A DNA stretch of 64,000 nt, taken from assembly GCF_030272615.1 (NCBI RefSeq), contig NC_081413.1:719037867-719101866 (forward strand). Reading direction: 5' to 3'. The DNA is from Cryptomeria japonica (lineage: Eukaryota > Streptophyta > Pinopsida > Cupressales > Cupressaceae). Under the pieces are notes generated by a model. The model saw only the letters and a list, made by a program, of their open reading frames with translations. It had not been told where the DNA came from and did no database searches. Numbering within the stretch: position 1 is the first letter of the stretch; every line of letters begins with the position of its first letter. Shown one piece after another: positions 46,001 to 57,440 of the stretch. The position numbers were made by a program, and so were the translations under genes.

Positions 46001-46954
46001 AGTGTCAAAAAGGTCACTTAAAAGTAGAATCTTGCCTAAAATTACCCCTAACCCCTAGGTATACCTTATGGGTTTTAGGAAACCCTATTAAACTACCCCT
46101 AGGTGTTCATTTAACCCATTTTAAACCCCTCTAAAGTTTATTTTCGGGTCAAACATATGTTGACCTCTCCAAAGATTCCTTTCCCAAGGTATTTATAACA
46201 ACACGTTATATTATTTGAAAAAACTATAGTTGAACACTTTCCCACCAAGAGACAAAAATAAAACATTTAAATTTAAATCCACACATGTGTCAAGTGACAC
46301 AAATAAAACACTTTTACAAATTAAAACATGAAATCGTCTCTTGTGGGTTTGACACATTAAATTTAAATGACACTTAACACACATGCAACATATACTATTA
46401 CGAATAAAATACAACACAAATGGGGTGTTGTCTCTCTAAATAGACAACCCCTGGCTTACGAACATACATAAGTCTAGGTTTGGTTCTCCATAAATTTTCC
46501 ATGGTCACATGGTTAATTTCCTGTGCATCTCAATTTACACATTAGTACTCTCAAATATCCGCATATAATATAATTCAAAGGAATAACAATACACATCATC
46601 ACCTGCGTACCATTTTCATCTGCACAGATTAAATACATCTTTTATGAAGCAATTTTACATAAGCAATTTTCATCCCAGTTCACATAAACTTAACCATACA
46701 TCATAGTTCTATTATCATAGTAAAGTTTTGCAAATTCAATAACGACATCTATCATTGCAATATCATCTTATCTAACAATCATGTAGTGTTCTATCTCATA
46801 AAGCATATAAGTAAATCATCAAAACATAGCAATGTTATCCAAATCCTGAAATCATATCAATTCTAAGTTCTAAAATGCATCAAAATAAAGTATCCAAAAT
46901 AGTCTAAATATAAAATCCACTGAATGTCAGACTGAGTCAAGGTGAGGCCTCACA
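43061..46954 (-). repeat. 5' LTR of the gypsy element (right copy)
   Basis: 3894 bp, same limits as the left copy. It has five palindrome units instead of six, shorter TA runs, and mostly C/T and G/A differences (5 in the last 150 bp). Confidence 0.95.
43828..43991. repeat. Palindrome array in gypsy LTR, five 34-bp units
   Basis: Same unit as 35168-35362 with one unit fewer; the missing unit corresponds to the left copy's third or fourth. Confidence 0.9.
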
Positions 46955-46959
46955 AACAC
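46955..46959. other. Target-site duplication AACAC, right copy (gypsy)
   Basis: Matches 34395-34399. Removing the gypsy element and one copy restores GTCAACACCTACTTTG, as in the intact C1 5' LTR. Confidence 0.95.
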
Positions 46960-47968
46960 CTACTTTGAAGATCCAACAACATTCACCGGCAAGCAAGTAA
47001 ACTGTGCAACAATTATTGGTATATGGCTCACCAGCAGGATATATTGTTCACCGGTACCTAGAATGATATGGAATACACTTGGTAATGTCGAAGACATCAT
47101 GTGGACACTTTGTTTTGAGAATTAATCATTGGTATATTCATATTTGCATATTTGCTTTTACCAGCAAATAGGTCTAGGTTATCTAGGGTTACACCGACAG
47201 GTTTATCTTTTCCAAATCAGCATGGCACGCTATGGAGATGATTTATTATTGTTGTAAATGCATTAAGCCGACATGTTCAATCGGTTATTGCATCGGATAT
47301 TAGATTGTTTGTAAAAATGTTATATTGTAATATCTTGTAGAGCCAACCTACTAAAATTGGTCTTAGAGTATGGTATAAATGTAAGATCTTATTTGTAAGA
47401 TCAAGTGGGCAATGCAAAAAATAATTAAGTGAAGGTATATGCGAGATCAAGTAGGGATATACATGAAGACATCATTTGAAGGTGAAGTTAGGTTTTTGTA
47501 GAAGCATATAAGCATTACATCTGTATTGAATCTAGCATATGAAGATGCTATTTTGTGCAGTACATTCTTATTGGATTTAACAATCCAACTGTAGTCAGTG
47601 TGACTCCAATTTTGTGATTGAGCAGTGAGCTCTAGGCTATTGGCCTTTCTGCATGTGCAGACCCCATTTATGTACACTTACTATTTGCAGTAGTATCATC
47701 TGATTGTGGGTAAGGTTTCCCACTGTGGTTTTTCCCCTTACAGGGTTCCACGTACAAATATTGGTGTCATGTGTTGTGGATGAATTTTTGTTTATGTTTC
47801 ATGCATTAATCCTTACCGGTATAGCAATTTACTATTAACACTATCTACCAGCATACTTAATTGGTTTACCGGTATTAAGCATTAAGTTGGTTAATAAGTT
47901 TTTGGTTTCAATTTATTAGACAATTGATTCACCCCCCCCTCCCTCTGAGTTGTCTCCGGGACCTAATA
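46960..47968 (+). repeat. 3' LTR of C1, remaining 1009 bp
   Basis: Continues the LTR from CTACTTTG to GGGACCTAATA; the terminal CA has become TA. With 34360-34399 it totals 1049 bp, the length of the 5' LTR. The GAGTT duplication follows. Confidence 0.95.
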
Positions 47969-47973
47969 GAGTT

Positions 47974-48900
47974 TTCCATGCCAAATTTCTTAAGTAATTG
48001 TTTCAAGCACTTTGATTGATTTATGAATATACCTTTATCAATTTGTGATATCTGCAATCCTAAAAATAATTTTATCTCTCCAATCATAGACATTTCAAAT
48101 TCTTCCTGCATCTTTTTAGAAAATTATTTACACAATCCATCCTCTCCTCCAAAGATTATATCATCAACAAAAACTTCAATAACCAAGATGCCATCATTAG
48201 TCACTTTATGATATAGATTGTTGTCAGCATTACCTTTAGTAAAACCAATATTCAAAAGATATTTGTCCAATATAGCATACCAAGCTCTAGGAGCTTGTTT
48301 CAATCCATATAGAGCTTTCCTTAACTTGCAAACCACATCTTTGTCATCTGTCAAAGAAAATCCATCAAGTTGTTCAATGTAAACTTCTTCTTCCAGATCT
48401 CCATTTAGAAATGCACATTTAACATCCATTTGATATACTTTATAGTTCTTGTGTGCTGCAAAAGCCAAGAATAATATGACTGCCTCAATTCTAGCAACCG
48501 GTGCAAAGGTTTCATTATAATCAATTCCTTTTTCTATGAATATCCCTTAAACACTAGTATTGCTTTATTTTTTATTACCTTACCATCTTCTTTAAGTTTA
48601 TTTCTGAATACCCATTTAGTTCCAATTACATTTTTGTCTTTAGGCCAGGGAACTAATGTCCATGTGTTATTCTTTTCAATTTTTTCCAATTCATCTTCCA
48701 TAGCTTTAATCTAGTGTTTATCTTCACATGCCTCATTAATTGATGCTGGTTCAATTTGAGAAATAAGACATACCTCTTCATTTGCTAGTCTTCCTCTAGT
48801 CATAACTCCTTGATATTTGTTCCCAATTATCTGATTTTTAGAGTGATTCAATTTTACATACCGGGGTGTTTTTACTTGTTGTTGTTCTTCAATAACTATG
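47974..48900 (-). pseudogene. RT N-terminal part of copia O
   Basis: High to low: VRLNHSKNQIIGNKYQGVMT, TWTLVPWPKDKNVIGTKWVF, a frameshift near 48545, then [51 protein letters not shown] (48468-48124) and FEMSMIGEIKLFLGLQISQI (48111 downward) to GMENS. It is cut there by C1 and resumes at 27132. The Asp pair of the RT active site is intact. Confidence 0.9.
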
Positions 48901-48929
48901 GAATTTTCAGATGATGTGAGTGTGACTGG

Positions 48930-49982
48930 ATCAACATTCTATACTGGTGTACTCATAATAGGTTCATTTGTGATTATCTCAACTGCCAGTTCAGAGTCTA
49001 TAGACCTTCTAAATTGTTCATCGATCTTCACATTTGCACTCTCAATGATTTTCTGCAATCTCTTATTAAAACATCTATATGCCTTGCTCTTAGATGAATA
49101 ACCAAGAAATATTCCTTCATCACTTCTAGGATAAAATTTACCAATATACTCATCTCTTCTAATATAACATTTACTTCCAAATATTCTAAAATATTTAAGA
49201 GTAGGAGTATTGCCAAACCATAGTTCATGAGGGGTCTTACTGGTTTCACCTTTGATGTGAACTCTGATGAATGTATAAACAACTGTATTGACTGCTTCTC
49301 TCCAATACATATGAGGTAGATTTGATTTTGATATCATGCTTCTAGCTGCATCCAAAATAGTTATGTTCTTTCTTTCCACAACTCCATTCTGCTGGGGTGT
49401 CTGAGGTGTTGATAACTGTCTTTTAATTCTATTCACTTCACAGAATGTATTAAATTCCTTAGATGTGAATTCACCTCCTTGATTTGATCTCAAGCATTTG
49501 ATTTTCTTACCGGTTTTATTCTCTACCATCACTTTGAATAGTTTGAACTTCCCAAAAGCTTCTGATTTCTCCCTGAGAAAAGTAACCCAACACATTCTAG
49601 AATAATCATCAATGATTAGCATAAAATATCTATCTCCTTGTAAACTTCTAGTTCTTGCTGGACCACATAAATCAGTATGAATTAAGTCAAGAACATTATT
49701 GGATTTACCTGGTATACTCTTAAAAGTTGATCTAACTTGTTTTCCAAATTGACATTCCTTACATACTAGATTGTGAGGTTTAACAATCTTAGGTAAATCT
49801 CTTACAGCCTTAATTGTACTGATCTTCACAATGCAATCATAGTTTACATGACACAGTCTCTTATGCCATAGCCAACTTTCATCAATATGTGCATTCAAGC
49901 ATGTCTTTTCATTGTTATTCAAATGAAAGATATTACCTCTAGTCTGGTTACCGGTTGCAATTTCTAAACCAGTTCTATTCAT
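48930..49982 (-). pseudogene. Integrase of copia O
   Basis: An uninterrupted 347-aa frame starts MNRTGLEIATGNQTRGNIFH. The zinc-binding LWHKRLCHVN...CKECQFGKQ motif is complete. The core has DLIHTDLCGP and TPQQNGVVERKN, but the second catalytic block reads RSNQGGEF with Asn where the catalytic Asp should be, a G-to-A change. The C-terminal block HELWFGNTPTLKYFRIFG is intact. It would not be active despite the open frame. Confidence 0.92.
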
Positions 49983-51350
49983 GATTTTGCATTTACCATT
50001 CTTGAATTGTAACTGAAATCCTTTTTCAATAATTGACCAACACTCAAAAGATTATGCTTCAAACCTTCAACATAGTAAACATTATCAATATTATGCTTAC
50101 CATCAAAAGATATAGTGCCTTTTCCTCTGATCAAACAAGCTTTGTCATCTCCAAATCTCACTAGACCTCCATTGTATTCCTGAAAGGTTAAGAATTTACT
50201 CTTATCACCGGTCATATGATGTGAACATACAAAATCAATAATCCATTCATCTTTATCTTCAATTTTAGCTGCTAGGGCCTGCTCTACCGGTTGAATAGTA
50301 GGTGTCGGTGGATCTTCTGTTATAGCAGAAAAATCCCATCCATTGTATGTTGGTTCCTCATCAGAATCATCAGTGACTCCTTCATCAACATAGTAACATG
50401 ATTTGTCTCTATTCTTCTTAAATTTGTACCTTTGATATTCAGGGTTAGGCTTATATGTCCTTTTAGCTTCTTCTTTCAATTTTGCATGTCTATTAGGATA
50501 GCTAGAAGCCATATGACCAATCTTATTGCAGTTAAAACATTTAAATGGTGTTTTACCTTCATACTTACTTCCAACTGGACCTTTAGGCATTTTCCTTGCA
50601 AATAGTGCTTCAAACTCTTCCAGTTCTTCATTCTCATTTCTAATTTCTTCAAGTTCTCTTACATAAAAGGCTTTCCAATCAGATTTATTAGTTGATGATG
50701 ATGATGCTTTTAAAGCTAAATTTGTCTTTATAGTAGCAACTAGACCAAATTCATCAAGTTCAAAAGCTGAAAGTTTTCCAACCAAAGTGTCTCTAGATAC
50801 TGATGCATTAGGCATTGTTCTCAATTCATTAATAGTAGTAAATTTCATTTTATATGCCAGTGGAAAAGCTCTTAAAACTTTAGAAACAATTTCATCTTCA
50901 CTTAAGGTTCCTCTACAACATTGTATGCCTAGAACAATTTCATTTACTCTTTCCATAAAAGCAGAAATTCTTTCATGTTCTTCCATTTTTAGATTTTCAT
51001 ACCTGACATGGAAGCATTCCAGTTTTGTAATTTTGACTATGGTATCACCTTCATTAAATTTTTCCAACTTGTCCCAAATAGCTTTAGCAATAGATCTATC
51101 TAATAATCCCATGATTTATTGATCTGAAAATGTGCTCAAATGTGCTTCTCTTGCTTTGCAATCATTTTCCTCATCTTTAGCCAAGGTTGGTGGAATATGT
51201 TGACCTTGAGTAGGAACAACATAGCCATTCTTTCTAACATCCCATGTCCCTCCCAATGCAATTCAAATGTGTCTCCATCATGATCTTCCATATGCCATAG
51301 TTGGTTCCATCAAGCTTTGGACTGTCTTTCTTGAAATAGTTAGTAGACAT
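49979..51350 (-). pseudogene. gag: gag and protease of copia O
   Basis: ATG at 51350 opens MSTNYFKKDSPKLDGTNYGI; stops and shifts lie between 51280 and 51115, then 377 codons are open (51112-49979). The gag block has RISAFMERVNEIVLGIQCCR; the knuckle CFNCNKIGHMASSY has Tyr for its last Cys. The protease site reads WIIDFVCSHHMTGDKSKFLT with DFV for DSG. A one-base shift near 50020 separates it from integrase. Confidence 0.9.
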
Positions 51351-51395
51351 TGGATCTCCTCAAGCTGTTAAACTTCTGCAAAAAGAGAACTAGGC

Positions 51396-51407
51396 TTTGA
51401 TACCAAT
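51396..51407 (-). promoter_or_regulatory. Primer-binding site of copia O
   Basis: TGGTATCAAAGC on the minus strand, one change from the initiator tRNA-Met complement; it lies beside the LTR end at 51408. Confidence 0.8.
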
Positions 51408-51713
51408 TGTTAGGTCCCAGGGGAAACTGAGAGGGGGGCAGTGAATCAGTTGCTCAATAAATACAAACCAAAACTAACTTAACCAAACTTAATGCTTATT
51501 ACCAGTAAACCAAACTTTAATGTTGGTAGATAGTTTAACAATTAATTACAGTACCGGTAAATTTTAATGCATGAAACAGAAAGACAAATAACATACACAA
51601 CACATAACACAGATATTTGTACATGGAAACCCTGTAAGGGGAAAAACCATGGTGGGAAACCTTATGCACAATCAGATGATACTACTACAGATAGTATGTG
51701 TGTACAATATGGA
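51408..51713 (-). repeat. 5' LTR of copia O, truncated
   Basis: 306 bp matching the first 300 bp (plus coordinates) of 24966-26015 up to TACAATATGGA; then the sequence switches abruptly to V gag. About 740 bp of LTR are lost. Confidence 0.88.
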
Positions 51714-54335
51714 ATCACCTTCCTTGATTACCCATTCATCCTTGTCTTCAATTTTAAGAGCAAGTGCATTCTCTTCCAGTGCCGGATCATCTTCCTTGAT
51801 AGCCAAGAATACCTATTCCTTGCCATTTTCAGATCCACTAGCAGAGTCTTCTTCTGGTTCATCATCTGAATTAGTAATGCCTTCATCATCCACTATGTAG
51901 CATGATTTGTCTCTGTTTTTCATGTATTTATACTTGTTCTGATATCCAAGGTTAGGCTTAAATGATCTTATAACTCTTTCTTCAAATCTTGAATTCCTTT
52001 TAGGATATCTAGATGCAAAATGACTAATCTTATTACATGCAAAACATTTAAAAGGTGTTTTTCCTTCATACTTACTTCCTAACAGTCCTTTAGGTACTCT
52101 TCTAGCAAATAGTGCTTCAAGTTGCTCAAACTCATCATCTTCTCTCTTCATATCTTCCAACTCCTTTGTATATAAATCTTTTCACTCTTTCTTACCAGTT
52201 GTAGATGTAGATGCATGAAAAGAAGGTTCAGTCTTCATAGCTCTAGAAGGTCCAAATTCCTCAAGCTCAAAAGCAGATAGTTTCGCAACCAAAGTATCTC
52301 AGTTGACAGATGTATTAGCCATTGTTCTCAACTCATTAATAGTAGTAGCCTTAATTTTGTAAGCCGGTGGTAGGGCTCTTAGGACTTTAGAAATAACTGC
52401 ATCTTTGCTTATAGTTCCACCACAACATTGAATTCCCATAACAATCTCATTTACCCTTTCCATGAATACATTAATCCTTTCATCTTCTTCCCATAGACAC
52501 CTAAAAGTTGCACAAACAATTAAGTGAATTTTATTCATTTAATTATTCTTAATTCTTCCTATTAATTAATATCCCTATTCTTCTAATCACCTATTAATTA
52601 AATTAAGATTTAATTAATATACCCTTCTTATATCTAAGCCATTTAATTAAATCCCCCTTCTAGCCCATTTAATTAAATTTACATTTAATTAAATCCCCCC
52701 ACTTGCAAAATCCTACAAATGCAAGTTGCAACCGCAATTGAAATAAATTAATTTTATTTTAATTAAATTATATTTTCCCCACCCACTTGCAAAATCCTAC
52801 ATCTCCCACTTGCCTCCCTAAACCCCCTTCTAGATTCTTCTAATCCCTTCCAATTTAGCCTAACCCATCCCCTAAATATTGTCACATCCCTAAGAAAAGG
52901 GAAGTCACTTCTCAAACAGTCAAAGTCTTTAAAAACCATTAAAGTTTTTATGTCTTCAACAAGTTAACCTTGAAATTCTTCTAAACCATTAATGATTAAC
53001 TCAACCCTCTTGCATGATTAGAGACTTTCTCTCTAACTCAACCCTCATCTAACCCAAGGGTCTCATCAAGCATTCATTTCTTTGACCATGGTTATCTCTT
53101 TAACCCTTGCACAAGAGTTTACCCCTTGGGTAAAAGTTTTATCCATTGGATAACCCTAACCTAACCTTAACCCTTACCTCCTAAGATAACCTTCATGTCT
53201 TCTCAAGCATTTAATTCTTCTTTCATCTCCTCTCAAGCAGTCTCTTGTTCACAATTGTCACCATTTCATTGGTAAGAATTGTAAACATGGATTAATTAAC
53301 TTTCAATCTTGGCCCTTGATAAGATTATATAATCTTGACCATCCAGTGCCCTATTTTCCCTATAAGTAGAGCCCATTCCTTCTTCAAAACAATCAAGTCT
53401 TTGTGCATCAAACTTATAGTCTCATAACATTAAGCATATTATATCTCTTTCATAGATTAACATTTTAGATCTTTTTGATAGCATTATAATCTAAGATATA
53501 TCATGTTAGCTTCATCTTAGTATCATTCTCATACTAGTTCAAACTTCATATCAATATCTTGCATCCTATCATCATATAGTTTTATATCTAATTCATCACT
53601 AGGATCTTGGTTGCATTCCATTTATATCTTAGAATCATTTAAATCTCATTCTTTAGGTTGTCGTCTTATAGAATCAAGTGCTCTTCCAAGCTGAGAGCCA
53701 CCTTGAATCATGAGGATCCTTGGAGATAGAGGAACATGGAACAATTTTAAAGAGTTTAGATTCATTTAACTTGCTTTGTTTGGACTTCTAACCTCTAATG
53801 CAATGTTCCATGTGTGTGTTTGAATTGTTTTCTCCTCTTGCAAGCTGATACCACATTTCCAGCATACACTTCCATCTTCAGGTTTTCATATCTCACTCAA
53901 TAACCATCAAGTTTAGAAATTTTCACTATAGGGTCACCTTCATTAAGAGTCTTCAAATTATCCCATATAGCCTTTCCAGATGATTTTTCAATTAATCCTA
54001 TTATTTGTTGATCAGAAAGTGCACACAAGAGGGTTTCTCTTTCTCTACAATCATTCTCAAGCTCCTTGTCTAGGTTTGCCGGAGGAGGATTGCTAGATCT
54101 TGAATTATAGGGTGTGACACCATTCTATGTGATCTCACAAATCTCCTTGCCGAGACATCTCAGATGAGTCTCCATCTGAATCTTCCATACTATGTAATTT
54201 GTTCCATCAAGCCTTTGAATATCACTTCGAAAGACATCTCCAGAAAAACTAGATGAACTCGAAGTGTTAGTCGCCATAGGATCTTCGTCAAGTGGTTAAG
54301 CTTTCTACAAAGAGGACCAAGGCTCTGATACCAAT
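51714..54335 (-). pseudogene. gag: gag of copia element V, with a 1377-bp insertion
   Basis: ATG at 54277 opens MATNTSSSSS, then RLDGTNYMVWKIQMETHLRC, DQQIIGLIEKSSGKAIWDNL and VRYENLKMEV, cut at 53873. The frame resumes at 52491 with EEDERINVFMERVNEIVMGI, RALPPAYKIKATTINELRTM, and at 52160-51813 the knuckle CFACNKISHFASRY (last Cys is Tyr, Gly is Ser). The protease start is just reached (TRMNG) when the sequence ends at the O LTR remnant. PBS TGGTATCAGAGC (minus strand, 54322-54333) is a perfect match. Confidence 0.88.
52492..53868. mobile_element. Unclassified 1377-bp insertion in V gag
   Basis: The insert is bounded by CTTCC on both sides (52487-52491 and 53869-53873); excising it with one copy restores the gag sequence. 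Plus-strand ends are CATAGACACC and AGCATACA, so they are not a regular TG...CA. It has no ORF above 60 aa. A TATA-like TATAAGTAGAG (53361) and a downstream pyrimidine-rich segment look like an LTR or TRIM promoter. No terminal direct or inverted repeats were found by eye. It could be a decayed solo LTR. Confidence 0.7.
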
Positions 54336-55539
54336 TGTTAGACAATTCAAATAACTAGAAGATAAATGAGAGGGGGGGTGAATCAGTTGTCATAGATTAC
54401 AAGAACCATTATCAATTTAAACTTTAATATCGAAACCCAAAACATTAATACGAGAATAGCAGATAAACTAATTAAGCATAAACAATAATCACAGAGTAAA
54501 AGCCATCCACATAACACCAAGATTTGTATGTAGAAAACCCGGTAAAGGGAAAACCCATGATGGGAAGCCTACCCATAGTCAGAGAATACTTATGCAACAA
54601 GTATGTGAATTACAATGAAGGGGCGTATAGTTCCTAGAGCGCACTGTTCATCACAAAAGGAGTCTCACTAACTACAGGTAAATCCAGACTACAATCTTGA
54701 GAAGTGTTGAACTATAAAAGATAGCATCTCCTATACCTGAGTACAGTTCTGGTTAAGCTCAATACCAAAGGAGTAAATCCTCTTACAAAAACCCAATTCC
54801 ATCTCCAATGATCAACCAACTCATATGCCTGAATGATATTACATTATTCTCACATTATATTCCTTGACCATGACCTATTACATATAACCATGATGGTCTA
54901 CAATGAGATCTTACATCTATTTATACAAAACCCTTGACCATAAACAATCAGGTTGGCCACCAGACAATAAACCGATTACATAATTACAAACCATGTCGGC
55001 CTTAGACCAAACAAAAAATATCCAACTCATAAAAAATCCTAGAAATACATCCATAGGTCCTATCCACATGTTACAATAAAGTCAGTCCATAACCTAGATC
55101 AACCAGGATCTAGTATAGTCCATACATTATAACAATGATCTTCAATTGCCAAGTCTCGAACATGATCACCAACAACATCCTGAAACTCTATCAGAAACTG
55201 CACCAACACCACTTATGCAATTCATCAAAGATCTCTATCAGAAGCTCTGTCGGTGAAACCCTCACTGGAATCAGAAACTAATCTTCTAAGCAAGCAGGAT
55301 ACCATCCGATCTCTAGACCAAAACCAACTGACCAAATATGAGTATAAGTATCATGAACAAGCCAATTTCATTACCAGAATATACCAAATCCTACTGGATC
55401 ATGTCGGATCCAAGTTAATCAGAAACCACTCAACCTACCGAGACCAAAACGGTGTCGGTAAAGCATCCAAATAGCTAGTGTTGGTATCAATGAAAAAACA
55501 TCAATGCAACACATAATCAATTCCACCAAATGGCCCACG
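54336..55539 (-). repeat. 5' LTR of copia V
   Basis: About 1.2 kb, ending TCTAACA-like on the minus strand before the PBS; its start is decayed (CGTGGGCC for TGTTGG..). Most similar to LTR Q (same first 20 bp, about 80 percent across the first 500 bp by eye) and less to P. It lies within gag of R, next to TTATC. Confidence 0.8.
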
Positions 55540-55960
55540 TTATCACTATCAAACATTCTCATATCATCAAATTTACCTATAAGACTTTCTTCCTTAGCCC
55601 TTTGTACATGTTCAGCACCTCCATAAATCATACCTAACTTCTCCCATACTTCAAATGCAGTCTCTAATCCATGAACATCTATATACTCAGAGTCAGACAA
55701 AGTACTTACAATTGCTTCAACTACCTGGATGTTTTCTTGTTGCTCCTTAAGCTCATCAAGTGTCAAAGGACTGGTAGTAGGAGCCACATACTTCTTTATC
55801 ACATGATTCCAGAACTGAGAACCCATTCCTTTGATATATCTTCATCTAATCACTCCATATCCAGTAGTTGTCCTTGGTAAACTTGGGACCCTCCTTCTTC
55901 ATCATCCTTCTTAGGATCTTTTCATCAAGCTATTGATCTTCTACACACAAAGGACCTAAT
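55540..55960 (-). pseudogene. gag: gag start of copia element R
   Basis: A different gag family from B, C1 and O. It reads GPKFTKDNYWIWSD in one frame, then MGSQFWNHVIKKYVAPTTSP, VVEAIVSTLSDSEYIDVHGL, TAFEVWEKLGMIYGGAEHVQ and AKEESLIGKFDDMRMFDSD, which matches the UBN2 gag pattern of plant copia elements. It is cut at the V LTR. PBS (minus strand TGGTATCATAGC) lies just before the LTR. Confidence 0.85.
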
Positions 55961-55974
55961 GCTATGATACCAAT

Positions 55975-57440
55975 TGTTAATATGAGAGGATCCAGTTAAT
56001 ATTGAGAGGGGGTGAACCAATATTAACAACAATTTCAAACTCAAATTCAAACTGATTAAACTTCACCAAATCAATCACAAATGAGTAGTAAACTATTTAT
56101 CATTGCCGATAGTCACTGATATCCAACTGTTAAACTGATTTATCAGAACTGCTCATTAAGTGTTCATCAACTTGCATAAACTGAAAGTAAATCAAATCAA
56201 CACATCAAAAACATTCACCACATGAACACAAAAAATTTCATGTGGAAACCCAATCAAGGAAAAACCATGGTTGGAATTGGTAGCCACAAAAATTTTGAAC
56301 TCTTTCGGAATGCACCCTATTAGGAGCCTAGCCTAGTTAAGAGCTTACAATGATGCCCTGTTAGGAGTAGACCTTGTTAGGAGTCACCTGGTTAAGGGAT
56401 TTCTATGATGAGCCCTGTTAGGAGCTTTGCCCAGTTAGAAGAAACCTCGCAAGAGGATTTGAGACTTAGATGTTGAGCTACCTGGTTAAGGGATTTACAA
56501 TTTAAGGCATGTTAGAACCTACCCGGTTAAGGGATTTTGACTGCTGTGACTTTTAGGGAACAATAGATGAATGATATAGAAATAGCACTAACTACTTGCT
56601 TGTTCAGATCCAATTTATCTCTACTCTATTATTCTCTTGTAGATACACCACACTGGTTCAGCTTCACACTCTCTATTCAATTCACCAATACAACAATCAT
56701 CAACTCTACTAACCTAAATAAATTTTACAACTTAGTCAGTTACCAAACCCTAAGACTTATAATATAGATCATCATAGATCTTTACATCTCATTATAGATT
56801 ATCATATGGATCATTACAATCAATTAAAAGTCAATTACAGTCATTGAATTATCACCACACCTTAATCTGATACACTTTCAAACCCTTATCTAATTTCGCT
56901 AAGCACTTCACACATTTCCAAGAAATTCTCTCTTTGATCGCTCCAAAACATCATTCAAACACTTGACACAATTTCAGCCATGTCGTCACCAACTTACAAA
57001 CACAATGCAATACACCACCGAACTCAAAATCATTACTGGTTATAAGAGTTGATTACCGGTTCTTAAACCCTTCTTAAACCCTATAGAAAATACAACAGAA
57101 TTCATAAACATGATTTCTGGTAATCAAAGCATGAGGCAGTTCCGGTCAAAGATACAGTACAATGATACAAATACATTTTCCAAATCTCAACACTTGACTC
57201 ATCACTAATCTCTAGAACCAATCAAAACATTTCCACGTTTACTGGTTAAGGTCCTAATTCTTAGTTCACTATCTTCATTACCAGTAAAGCATTTTTTGAT
57301 AGACCAAAAAGACTTAGATGACAAAATAGACATGAAAAACATAGTTGCCACATAGTTTACCATCAATGACAACAAAAATAACTGATTAAAGTTATTAAGC
57401 CAATAATCGCAATCTCTTCATAACTATATCATTACCAACA
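55975..57440 (-). repeat. 5' LTR of copia R
   Basis: 1466 bp, minus-strand TGTTGGTAAT...CATATTAACA. It has the GTTGTCATTGATGGTAAAC motif near its start, repeated phrases such as CCTGGTTAAGGGATTT / CCTGTTAGGAG between 56340 and 56530 (also present in U and T), the conserved module near 56235-56275 and a 10-bp terminal hairpin. The flank at 57441 is GTCCT. Confidence 0.85.
55995..56027 (-). other. U5 hairpin of LTR R
   Basis: GTTAATATTG (55995-56004) pairs perfectly with CAATATTAAC (56018-56027) around agagggggtgaac. The stem sequence is wholly different from that of C1, yet pairing and loop type are kept. Confidence 0.7.

Larger units (their letters stand above)
34400..46954 (-). mobile_element. 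Ty3/gypsy LTR retrotransposon inside the C1 3' LTR
   Basis: 12.56-kb element on the minus strand with unusually long LTRs (3911 and 3894 bp), TG...CA ends and duplication AACAC. The order gag, protease, RT, RNase H, integrase is that of Ty3/gypsy. The integrase tail ends in a chromodomain-like block, which suggests a chromovirus, perhaps Tekay/Del-like given the LTR length; this subgroup call is inference. LTR divergence of about 2-3 percent over the parts compared makes it the youngest layer. Pol has one frameshift, several stops and an integrase deletion. Confidence 0.95.
27138..47968 (+). mobile_element. Ty1/copia element C1, inserted in O and split by a gypsy element
   Basis: Plus-strand copia with 1049-bp LTRs (27138-28186; 34360-34399 joined to 46960-47968). 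The target-site duplication is GAGTT. The internal region is 6.17 kb instead of about 4.6 kb because the RT-RNase H segment is duplicated in tandem. gag-pol is in one frame apart from few indels, with roughly ten nonsense codons. LTR divergence is about 5 percent over 600 bp by eye. Confidence 0.95.
24966..51713 (-). mobile_element. Copia element O, host of the C1 insertion; 5' LTR truncated
   Basis: Minus-strand copia element with complete 3' LTR (24966-26015), pol and gag, and a truncated 5' LTR (51408-51713). Copia C1 plus its own gypsy insert lies within its RT gene, at 27138-47968 with the duplication GAGTT. Removing that insert gives an internal region of about 4.56 kb, matching B and C1. 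The LTRs share the first 300 bp with roughly 7 percent differences by eye. The left flank CTCTC cannot be tested because the right end is truncated. Confidence 0.9.

Noticed and set aside
53400-53860. Host gene within the 1377-bp insertion
   Set aside because: There is a TATA-like motif but no ORF of useful length on either strand.
18772-55539. Q (left) and V (right) as the two halves of a single element
   Set aside because: LTRs are related, but flanking pentamers differ (ACTTT versus TTATC) and the surrounding hosts differ (candidate gene versus R gag), so it is not shown.
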